DNA of 10,793 bases from Campylobacterota bacterium. GTDB taxonomy: Bacteria; Campylobacterota; Campylobacteria; Campylobacterales; Sulfurovaceae. The DNA lies in contig JAUVCL010000060.1 of the NCBI GenBank assembly GCA_030595845.1, positions 1 to 10,793 on the forward strand, given 5' to 3'. The notes beneath the pieces were generated by a model that worked only from the letters and a program-made list of their open reading frames with translations, ran no database searches and was not told where the DNA came from. The position numbers were made by a program, and so were the translations under genes. Shown piece after piece: positions 5,419-10,793 of the stretch. Within the stretch, counting starts at the first letter, position 1. Each line of letters starts with the position of its first letter.

Positions 5419-6462
5419 TTACTTACACTTTAGATCAATATAGTTTTGTATAAATTTTCTTACATCCGCATAGACAAAAGAGTCTTTATAGCCTTCTACT
5501 TTCCCACCACTAGCATTGGGGTGTCCGCCACCATTTCCAATATGCGCAGCCATTTGTGAGACATCCAGTTTGTTATTGCTTCTAAGAGAAAAGTTTCCTC
5601 TGAAGTTGACATCCATATAGAAGTCATAGTCATCATTTTCTACCATGCAGGCATTCCCTATAATAGAAGCATTACCCACGTTGTATCCAAGGATACCTTT
5701 GTGACCTTTATACTCTATAGTAAGGCGTTGTCTGTCTGTGGTGAGCAGTTCTGTTACAAAGCTGGCAACAAGGTTGTCTTTTGTGTTGTTCTCTTCTTGT
5801 CTGAAAAAAGCTTTTTTGATCTGGTGCAGGTCATCATCCAGTTTGATAGGTGCATCTTCATCTGTGACTCTATTTTTTGCTTCTTCGATCATGGAGAGTT
5901 TAAAGGCTCTGTCTTGTGCAGGGAATAACACACGGCCTATTTCTCTAGCTCCCGATATCATGCCAAGCATCACCTTTCCATATTCAAACAGTTCATCTTC
6001 ACTGACCCAGATATCTATGGCATTGATGGCTTGAACGATAGGGGCTAAGTGATTCTCTTTATCGAAGTCATAATGTGTTTGTAACCAATCATAGGTAATG
6101 AGTGTTGCACAACGTGTCGTATCTAACTTATACCAGGCAAAACGTTCTGCTGCCTGTGCACCTGTAGCATGGTGGTCAAGAAGTTGTAGTTTTGACCCAA
6201 TACGTACCGCTTCTTTTTCTATCCAATTGCCTTCTTTAGTAGTAAGGTTAAGATCTGTAATAAGAATGAGTCTTTCTGTCTTATCCCCATGGATAAATTT
6301 ATCTTGTTCTATTTTAGCAACGATCTCACCTAAACGTGCAGAGACTTCAGGACCATAGTTTGCATTGTAAGCATCTATATTTTGAAAACATTGTTGGGAA
6401 AGGTATTGACATCCATAACCGTCAAGGTCGATGTGTGATAAGTGGTAAATGTGTTGCTGCAT
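5419..6462 (-). CDS. DHH-family phosphoesterase, NrnB (oligoribonuclease)-like
   Basis: A 347-residue cytoplasmic protein. The N-terminal DHH domain has YHLSHIDLDGYGC (H10, D12, D14), the second motif ITDLNL (D70), the name-giving DHH at 96-98 (LLDHHATG) and a further Asp at AIDIW (D150). Together these form the bimetal (usually Mn) centre. The C-terminal DHHA1 domain carries GNGGGHPNASGG (309-320), the substrate-binding loop. The start IYHLSHIDLDGYGC and overall length resemble Bacillus NrnB/YngD, which degrades short RNA oligonucleotides; related proteins hydrolyse pAp or cyclic dinucleotides. I favour a nano-RNase or pAp-type role but the substrate is not proven. It is not RecJ: it is too short and lacks the OB domain. 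A TATAAT on the minus strand (6500-6495) could be its own -10 box. Confidence 0.87.
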   Translation of the reverse strand: MQQHIYHLSHIDLDGYGCQYLSQQCFQNIDAYNANYGPEVSARLGEIVAKIEQDKFIHGDKTERLILITDLNLTTKEGNWIEKEAVRIGSKLQLLDHHATGAQAAERFAWYKLDTTRCATLITYDWLQTHYDFDKENHLAPIVQAINAIDIWVSEDELFEYGKVMLGMISGAREIGRVLFPAQDRAFKLSMIEEAKNRVTDEDAPIKLDDDLHQIKKAFFRQEENNTKDNLVASFVTELLTTDRQRLTIEYKGHKGILGYNVGNASIIGNACMVENDDYDFYMDVNFRGNFSLRSNNKLDVSQMAAHIGNGGGHPNASGGKVEGYKDSFVYADVRKFIQNYIDLKCK

Positions 6463-6494
6463 AGTAAAAGTGCCTTATTGTTTAATATAAGCGT

Positions 6495-6500
6495 ATTATA
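6495..6500 (-). promoter_or_regulatory. -10 box for the DHH phosphoesterase gene
   Basis: A perfect TATAAT on the minus strand lies 32 bp before the ATG at 6462. No matching -35 is visible at 16-18 bp, where the palindrome at 6519-6538 begins. The gene can therefore be transcribed independently of the Rrf2 gene upstream. Confidence 0.4.
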
Positions 6501-6513
6501 CTATGAAGAACTT

Positions 6514-6539
6514 GTAGGGTAGGTTCAATTGAACCTACA
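6514..6539. repeat. Intergenic palindrome (GTAG-headed hairpin 3)
   Basis: Positions 6519-6538 form a perfect 20-bp palindrome with 10-bp arms: GTAGGTTCAA then TTGAACCTAC. A second GTAGG (6514-6518) stands directly before it, so an alternative stem TGTAGG/CCTACA (6513-6518 / 6534-6539) is possible. It lies between two minus-strand genes and has no U-tract on either strand. It could be a protein operator, a transcript-processing site or a REP-like repeat. Confidence 0.55.
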
Positions 6540-6557
6540 GTGCATAATGGGGTTTGG

Positions 6558-6956
6558 TTAAAGTATATCGCTTAGCATAAGACCATTTAAGAAGCCATCA
6601 ATTTTACTTTGAAAATTATGGAGAAAAGGTGAAATGCTACAGGTCCCAATGCTCCCATTTGGACAGCTGTTAGCGTATGATGTGCAGTCAAATACAACGG
6701 GAGATTTACCTTCTGCTGCAAAAATGATGGAATTAACAGAGATTTTATGGACTTCTTTAGCCAATATGAACCCGCCGTGTGCACCTTTTCGTGATTCCAA
6801 TATGCCTTGTTTTGCTAAACTCTGTAATATCTTTGCAAGAAAACTTTTAGGGATAGAAAGCTCAGTGGCTAATTGTTCTGTACCAATAGGGCTGTCAGAT
6901 TTTCGTATTACATCTAAAGAGAGTAATGCATATTCGCTTGCACGGGTAAGTAACAT
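6558..6956 (-). CDS. Rrf2-family transcriptional regulator, probable Fe-S sensor
   Basis: A 132-residue protein of typical Rrf2/IscR size. The N-terminal winged helix starts MLLTRASEYALLSLDVI, continues with the recognition region SIPKSFLAKILQSLAKQGIL (35-54), and has the wing SRKGAHGGFILAKE (55-68), the family signature. Three cysteines, C91, C98 and C106 (DCTSYANSCPNGSIGTC), sit where IscR and NsrR bind a [2Fe-2S] or [4Fe-4S] cluster. It is therefore likely to sense iron-sulphur status, nitric oxide or oxygen. The rest is a dimerisation helix. It is divergent from rpsO across 172 bp holding several inverted repeats, and upstream of the DHH gene on the same strand. Which member (IscR-, NsrR- or RsrR-like) cannot be told; no suf or isc genes are nearby. 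Confidence 0.9.
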   Translation of the reverse strand: MLLTRASEYALLSLDVIRKSDSPIGTEQLATELSIPKSFLAKILQSLAKQGILESRKGAHGGFILAKEVHKISVNSIIFAAEGKSPVVFDCTSYANSCPNGSIGTCSISPFLHNFQSKIDGFLNGLMLSDIL

Positions 6957-7000
6957 AGTTTAAAGCCTTATAAATCAATTAGGACTATTTTACTCTAATT

Positions 7001-7047
7001 CAGATTAAGTAAGCATGATATCCTAACTATTAGGTTTACTTGATCTG
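7001..7047. promoter_or_regulatory. Inverted-repeat cluster between the Rrf2 gene and rpsO
   Basis: CAGATTAAGTAA (7001-7012) is matched by the inverted TTACTTGATCTG (7036-7047) at 11 of 12 bases. Between them lies CCTAACTATTAGG (7022-7034), a palindrome with 5-bp arms. CCTA-N7-TAGG (7049-7063) follows. Such nested symmetry in a divergent promoter suggests a regulator site, possibly for the Rrf2 protein itself (inference). Two TATGAT boxes (7073-7078, 7078-7083) are candidate rpsO -10 elements. Confidence 0.4.
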
Positions 7048-7128
7048 TCCTATAAGCACTAGGTAAGCTTATTATGATATGATTTCGGACTCATTTATGA
7101 GAATTTAAATACCAATCAGGAGGTCATT

Positions 7129-7398
7129 ATGGCTTTAGATCAGGCGAAAAAAGCAGCAATTATTGCTAAATATGCTAGAGGCGAAAACGATACAGGTTCA
7201 ACAGAAGTACAGGTAGCTCTTATCACAGATAGAATTACTTACTTAACTGAACACCTTAAAACAAACAAAAAAGATCACTCTTCAAGACTTGGACTACTTA
7301 AATTAGTTGGTCAAAGAAGAAGACTAATGAGATATCTTAAAAACACAGATCTTACTAGATGGAACATTATCAAAACAGAGCTTGGTATTAGAAACTAG
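7129..7398 (+). CDS. rpsO: 30S ribosomal protein S15
   Basis: An 89-residue protein of exactly standard S15 length. It contains the S15 signature TGSTEVQVALITDRITYLTE (residues 22-41), the LKTNKKDHSSRLGLLKLVGQRRRL block that binds the 16S rRNA three-way junction, and a basic C-terminus. S15 is a primary binder of 16S rRNA and nucleates the platform of the small subunit. A perfect AGGAGGT sits just before the ATG. The gene stands alone, divergent from the Rrf2 gene, and closes with the intrinsic terminator at 7429. In other bacteria S15 represses its own mRNA; no specific leader structure for this could be assigned here. Confidence 0.98.
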   Translation: MALDQAKKAAIIAKYARGENDTGSTEVQVALITDRITYLTEHLKTNKKDHSSRLGLLKLVGQRRRLMRYLKNTDLTRWNIIKTELGIRN

Positions 7399-7428
7399 TA
7401 CCCACTTTTTCTCAAAACATACAAAAGT

Positions 7429-7475
7429 CTCTTAAAACTCCTATATTCGGGGCTTTAAGAGTATTTATTTACTTT
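7429..7475 (+). terminator. rpsO intrinsic terminator
   Basis: An outer 8-bp stem CTCTTAAA/TTTAAGAG (7429-7436 / 7454-7461) continues, after one mismatch, into CTCC/GGGG (one G-T pair) around a 7-nt loop. The T-rich run TATTTATTTACTTT follows. It lies 30 bp after the rpsO stop and is the only hairpin in the window with a good downstream T-tract. Confidence 0.75.
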
Positions 7476-7840
7476 ACTTAACATCACCCAAAAATACTAA
7501 AATACCTTAACATACATTTAAGTACTTTTAGCTTTTGCTTGCTGGGTATATTATTTAATATTAGAATGCAATATGAACGCCTGAATTATTTATACTAATA
7601 ATAGGGCACTTATCATTCCAACAGGTAGGGTGATTGCTAATCGCTTAATGAACATATATTTTTTAATATTAACAAAAGCTCCATATGAGACGTATGACCT
7701 TTATTTTATGTGATATTCATTATGCTATGTATTTTGACTTAAATGAACTTTAACTACCTAATATGAGCATTTAAAGGGGTATTTATTAGGATTAGTATCA
7801 TAAATTAAGAAATATCATATTACGCTACTTGTATTTCTCT
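7476..7840. other. Intergenic stretch without a recognised gene
   Basis: These 365 AT-rich bases lie between the rpsO terminator and the stop codon of the GGDEF-EAL gene. I see no ORF with a start and ribosome site, no tRNA and no known RNA. One short open stretch (about 7619-7711, containing TGRVIANRLMNIYFLIL) lacks a ribosome site and may be chance or a decayed gene. GTAGGGTG at 7625-7632 begins a weak hairpin (GGTGATT, loop GCT, AATCGCT) resembling the GTAG-headed hairpins elsewhere. Confidence 0.5.
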
Positions 7841-9952
7841 TTAACGTAGCTCTTGATTTTCTAACAATAATTTTTCTATGTCCTCTGTATTTAACGGTTT
7901 TGAATAGAAAAACCCTTGAACGATATCACAATTAAATGATTTGAGTAATGTAGCCTGTTCTTTCGTTTCAACACCTTCAGCAACCACTTTTAAGCCTAAT
8001 TTCTTTGCCATATCAATGGTTGCAGATACAATGACACGGTCATTTTCATTTGTAGATAAATTACTTATAAATGATTTATCTATTTTTAATTTATCAAAAT
8101 TAAAAGTCTTAATATTTGAAAGGGATGAAAACCCCGTACCATAATCATCAATAGAAAATGTATGTCCTAATTTTTGTAGTCTTGTAATATTTTCTTTTAC
8201 GATTACATTTTCCTGAAGCAAGGCACTTTCTGTGATTTCAAGTTCTATATCATGGGGATCGATATTATATCGTGATAGATGAGAATGAATTGTAAGTAGG
8301 AGATTGCCTTCATGTAATTCTTTTTGGGAAAGGTTGATAGAGACTTCGGGAAGTTTAATATTTGCCATTTGCCAAAGATAGAGCTGATTACATACCATAT
8401 CTAAAAGTAAATGGGTTATTTTGGGCATAAGTCCTGTCTCTTCTGCCATGGAAATAAGACGAGAGATAGGAATATGTGAAAGCCGTGAATGGCTACAGCG
8501 TAAGAGAACTTCTATACCGGAGAGACTCATATCTTTCAAGAAGAATAATGGCTGATAGGCAAGGGTGAAATTTGAATGATATATGGCATCTTTTAGTGTA
8601 TTTAAAATGAAATAGTATTCATTGGAAATGAGTGACATCTCTTTTGTGTAAAAAGCATGATTATTACGTCCCTGTTTTTTAACAGAATACATAGCCTGAT
8701 CAGCAGCATTAATAAGTGTCTCCGGTGTTTTGCCATGTTCAGGATAGAGTGCTACTCCCATACTGACACTGATATGGAGTGAAAGATTACCGATTTTCTG
8801 AGGTGTTTTAAAGATAGTTTGAATTTTTTCTATGATGCTGTCAACGGCATGTTGATTGTTAACATTTTCGCTTATAAGTAGGAATTCATCACCGCTTAAT
8901 CTACCAAGAATATCTTCTTTTCTGCATATCGATTTAATTTGTCTAGATACAGAGAGTAATACTTCATCCCCTATCTGATGTCCATAATTATCATTAAACT
9001 CTTTAAAGTGATCAATATCAATAAAGAGTAACATACCATTTCTTTTTTGCTGCTGCATAGATGCGATAGATTGTTTTAATTGCGCAAATAGAAATGCTCG
9101 GTTTGGAAGATCGGTCAAAGTATCATAAGATGCTAAATATTCCATTTTATTGTTTGACTGGGATGTCCCTGAAATATCCGTAATCATCATGAGAATATGA
9201 TCGGGTTCTTTTTCATGATCTAATATCGTATTTATGGTCAACCATGCATATATCTTTTTTGACTGTGGAGGGCGGATTTCTACTTCACCTTTCCAAAATC
9301 CTTTGGTCATCATAGCTTTATCAATCTTATCGTTTATCTCTTGAGGAATCATTGTAGATAAATATTCAGAGTTTTTGCCTATAAGTTGAGAAGGGGATAG
9401 TCCAAGCATACGACCTATGGTATTATTTGCATGGATGATATTTCGTGCTTTGTCTTCAATGATCATACCCCCCGAGGCTTCCTGAAATACAGTTTCTATA
9501 AGGCGTGCATCTGCTTCTTGTTGTTTCCTTTTTGTGATATCACGTGAAATGATCATCACTGTTTCGGACTGATCTTTTATCAATCCTGTAGGGATAACTT
9601 TTTGTTCAAAGTATCTTATTCCTTCTGGAAGGGTAAGTGTAAACTCTCCAGACTGAAGGCTTTTTGTTTTCAGGACAGTTTGGATCATATGCATAAGATG
9701 CTCACTGAGCTCGGCATCAAAAACATTAGGTATAGAGGTTTGTAAGAGTATTTCTTTTGGAGCTGGGAGTAAATGTTCTTTATTATTTGCATACACTTCG
9801 AGGAAGTTACCTTCTTTATCTACGATGTACATCAAATCTGCCATAGCTGAGATAATAGTGTCTAAATGAAGTCTATTTTCATTTTCTTCATTATCTGTTT
9901 CAGAAACCAGTGAAATAAGTTTGTTGAGTTGATGTTGTAGTAGCTTATGCAT
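7841..9952 (-). CDS. Cytoplasmic PAS-PAS-GGDEF-EAL cyclic-di-GMP protein
   Basis: A 703-residue protein with no signal peptide or membrane segment. A short N-terminal helix precedes PAS domain 1 (about 31-140, ending MIISRDITKRK) and PAS domain 2 (about 150-262, ending MMITDIS). The GGDEF domain (about 270-435) has D312 in FIDIDHFKEFND, active-site motif SGDEF (353-357) and an inhibitory I-site R344-K-E-D347 five residues before it. The EAL domain (about 450-695) has YQP, E481-V-L-L-R, SINLS (N540), ELEITES (E572), IDDYGTGFSS (D602, D603), K623, E659 in VVAEGVET and Q679. Both catalytic sets look complete, so it could make and break c-di-GMP, with PAS domains sensing a cytosolic or redox signal. 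AGGGAGA precedes the ATG. It is monocistronic and divergent from grpE. Confidence 0.94.
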   Translation of the reverse strand: MHKLLQHQLNKLISLVSETDNEENENRLHLDTIISAMADLMYIVDKEGNFLEVYANNKEHLLPAPKEILLQTSIPNVFDAELSEHLMHMIQTVLKTKSLQSGEFTLTLPEGIRYFEQKVIPTGLIKDQSETVMIISRDITKRKQQEADARLIETVFQEASGGMIIEDKARNIIHANNTIGRMLGLSPSQLIGKNSEYLSTMIPQEINDKIDKAMMTKGFWKGEVEIRPPQSKKIYAWLTINTILDHEKEPDHILMMITDISGTSQSNNKMEYLASYDTLTDLPNRAFLFAQLKQSIASMQQQKRNGMLLFIDIDHFKEFNDNYGHQIGDEVLLSVSRQIKSICRKEDILGRLSGDEFLLISENVNNQHAVDSIIEKIQTIFKTPQKIGNLSLHISVSMGVALYPEHGKTPETLINAADQAMYSVKKQGRNNHAFYTKEMSLISNEYYFILNTLKDAIYHSNFTLAYQPLFFLKDMSLSGIEVLLRCSHSRLSHIPISRLISMAEETGLMPKITHLLLDMVCNQLYLWQMANIKLPEVSINLSQKELHEGNLLLTIHSHLSRYNIDPHDIELEITESALLQENVIVKENITRLQKLGHTFSIDDYGTGFSSLSNIKTFNFDKLKIDKSFISNLSTNENDRVIVSATIDMAKKLGLKVVAEGVETKEQATLLKSFNCDIVQGFFYSKPLNTEDIEKLLLENQELR

Positions 9953-9985
9953 ATGATATCTCCCTAGGATATTAGCTTATGAATA

Positions 9986-9991
9986 AGTATA
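9986..9991 (-). promoter_or_regulatory. Possible -10 box of the GGDEF-EAL gene
   Basis: TATACT on the minus strand (9991-9986) lies 33 bp before the start codon and is preceded by T-rich DNA, with no clear -35. Weak support from sequence alone. Confidence 0.3.
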
Positions 9992-10025
9992 ACATAAAAT
10001 ACTGTATGAAGAGAAAAAAATATAA

Positions 10026-10046
10026 GTTTAGTCATAGTCACTAAAC
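10026..10046. promoter_or_regulatory. HAIR-like inverted repeat upstream of grpE
   Basis: A perfect inverted repeat GTTTAGT-N7-ACTAAAC ends 6 bp before the grpE -35 box. Arm length, 7-bp gap and the core T-x-AGT-N7-ACT-x-A fit the HspR operator HAIR (CTTGAGT-N7-ACTCAAG), 5 of 7 bases per arm. In Helicobacter and Campylobacter HspR represses the grpE-dnaK operon. Binding here is inferred. Confidence 0.5.
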
Positions 10047-10052
10047 TACTAC

Positions 10053-10082
10053 TTGACAAACATACACTCAATGTTGTATAAT
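10053..10082 (+). promoter_or_regulatory. Sigma-70 promoter of grpE-dnaK
   Basis: Consensus TTGACA (10053-10058) and consensus TATAAT (10077-10082) are separated by 18 bp, 53 bp before the grpE start. This is a strong vegetative promoter, so heat-shock control would need a repressor rather than an alternative sigma factor. A palindrome ATGCTT-TC-AAGCAT (10081-10094) overlaps the -10 end and the expected start site. Confidence 0.75.
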
Positions 10083-10135
10083 GCTTTCAAGCATGGTAAT
10101 AAATGCAAAATATTTACAAAGAAGGAGGTCTGTTT

Positions 10136-10681
10136 ATGAGTCAAGAAAATGAAAATCTTGAAGAGTCTCAGACTGAAGAAGTTATAGAGGAAGAAGTTGA
10201 AAGAGAAGAGACTGTTGAAGTTGATCCTTTAGAAGAAGCATTAGCTGAAGCTGCAGACTATAAAGATAAATACTTAAGAGCGCATGCTGATTTTGAAAAC
10301 TCTAAAAGACGTTTGGAAAAAGATAAAATGAATGCTGTCTCTTATGCAAACGAAAGTTTTGCTAAAGATATATTGGCAGTAATGGACTCTTTTGAAAATG
10401 CATTGGCTTCTATGGATAATAATTCTGAAGAGAGTTCAGAAGTGTTAACAAACATGAAAGAGGGTGTAAACCTTACTTTTGAACAACTCAAAAAGATACT
10501 TGAAAAAAACAGTATTAAAGAAGTTTCATGTGACGGTGAGTTTAACCCAGAAGTACATCAAGCCATTATGCAAGTCGAAAGTGACAAGCATGAAGTAGGT
10601 GATGTCGTTCAAGTCATGCAGAAGGGATACACTATCAAAGATCGTATCTTAAGACCAGCAATGGTTTCAACCTGTAAATAA
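10136..10681 (+). CDS. grpE: GrpE nucleotide exchange factor
   Basis: A 181-residue protein counted from the ATG at 10136, chosen because AAGGAGGT (10122-10129) lies just upstream. The in-frame ATG at 10103 has no ribosome site and its coding would swallow this one. The first 35 residues are highly acidic and disordered. A long coiled-coil helix follows (about 36-90, ALAEAADYKDKYLRAHADFE), then a four-helix-bundle region. The C-terminal beta domain has GEFNPEVHQAIMQVES (135-150) and the end KGYTIKDRILRPAMV, the GrpE signature. The homodimer releases ADP from DnaK and acts as a thermosensor. dnaK follows after 40 bp in the same operon. No hrcA gene precedes it, although hrcA-grpE-dnaK is the common order in this phylum. 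Confidence 0.97.
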   Translation: MSQENENLEESQTEEVIEEEVEREETVEVDPLEEALAEAADYKDKYLRAHADFENSKRRLEKDKMNAVSYANESFAKDILAVMDSFENALASMDNNSEESSEVLTNMKEGVNLTFEQLKKILEKNSIKEVSCDGEFNPEVHQAIMQVESDKHEVGDVVQVMQKGYTIKDRILRPAMVSTCK

Positions 10682-10721
10682 CAATTAAAAAATAAAATAT
10701 AAATAATTAAAGGATTTTAAT

Positions 10722-10793
10722 ATGGCAAAAGTATTAGGAATAGATTTAGGAACAACAAACTCTGCAATGGCAGTGTTTGAAAATGGCGAAGCA
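10722..10793 (+). CDS. dnaK: Chaperone DnaK (Hsp70), first 24 codons
   Basis: The window ends 24 codons into the gene. The start MAKVLGIDLGTTNSAMAVFE is the phosphate-binding loop 1 of the Hsp70 ATPase domain (GIDLGTTNS), nearly invariant in DnaK. AAAGGA (10709-10714) precedes the ATG. It is the second gene after the promoter at 10053-10082. The remainder cannot be judged. Confidence 0.97.
   Translation, partial: MAKVLGIDLGTTNSAMAVFENGEA

Noticed and set aside
5701..6358. Plus-strand frames opposite the DHH phosphoesterase
   Set aside because: They mirror the antisense of a gene with intact DHH and DHHA1 motifs, and their composition (Ser/Phe/Cys-rich) is typical of antisense translation.
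10026..10094. CIRCE element (HrcA operator) at grpE
   Set aside because: No TTAGCACTC-N9-GAGTGCTAA-like sequence is present; the visible inverted repeats differ in both spacing and sequence.
10103..10135. Upstream start for grpE at 10103
   Set aside because: The strong AAGGAGGT lies downstream of it and is correctly placed for the ATG at 10136.
1..10793. CRISPR array, tRNA or rRNA genes
   Set aside because: No regularly spaced repeats and no cloverleaf or rRNA-like sequence were recognised on either strand.

Overview
The window looks like chromosomal DNA of a Campylobacterota (epsilonproteobacterial) organism, most likely a Sulfurovum/Sulfurimonas-type free-living member. The DNA is AT-rich, start sites carry strong AGGAGG-type ribosome sites, promoters are dominated by TATAAT-like -10 boxes with weak -35 boxes, and dnaJ lies beside recR, an order I recall from this phylum. 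The assignment rests on protein flavour and gene order, not on a search.

Layout from left to right. (1) Positions 1-1399: the 5' part of dnaJ (minus strand) is divergent from a small Dabb-domain gene followed by recR. (2) Positions 1400-2971: a two-gene hipA-hipB kinase toxin/antitoxin cassette. It has its own promoter and is bracketed by two copies of the 3' end of recR (1344-1399 in the live gene, 2916-2971 as an orphan remnant). This is the best evidence in the window for an inserted accessory module. (3) Positions 2974-5415: a secreted DUF2059 protein (minus strand), divergent from an overlapping OmpR-type response regulator/histidine kinase pair. The pair ends at a strong hairpin shared with the convergent next gene. 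(4) Positions 5419-6956 (minus strand): an NrnB-like DHH phosphoesterase and an Rrf2-family regulator with a three-cysteine Fe-S motif. (5) Positions 7129-7475: rpsO with a clear terminator, followed by about 365 bp with no recognisable gene. (6) Positions 7841-9952 (minus strand): a soluble PAS-PAS-GGDEF-EAL cyclic-di-GMP protein. (7) From 10026 to the end: a heat-shock operon with a good sigma-70 promoter, an HAIR-like inverted repeat, grpE and the start of dnaK.

Functional links: dnaJ at one end and grpE-dnaK at the other encode the partners of one chaperone machine but are about 10 kb apart. The two-component pair, the Rrf2 regulator and the GGDEF/EAL protein are separate sensing units. 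The hipAB cassette appears to be a self-contained guest at the end of recR.

The most interesting non-coding observations are the recR-end duplication around hipAB, an 11-bp direct repeat 40 bp apart at the hipAB promoter, three or four GTAG-headed intergenic hairpins that resemble REP elements, and the HAIR-like site upstream of grpE. No tRNA, rRNA, CRISPR array, transposase or integrase gene was seen.
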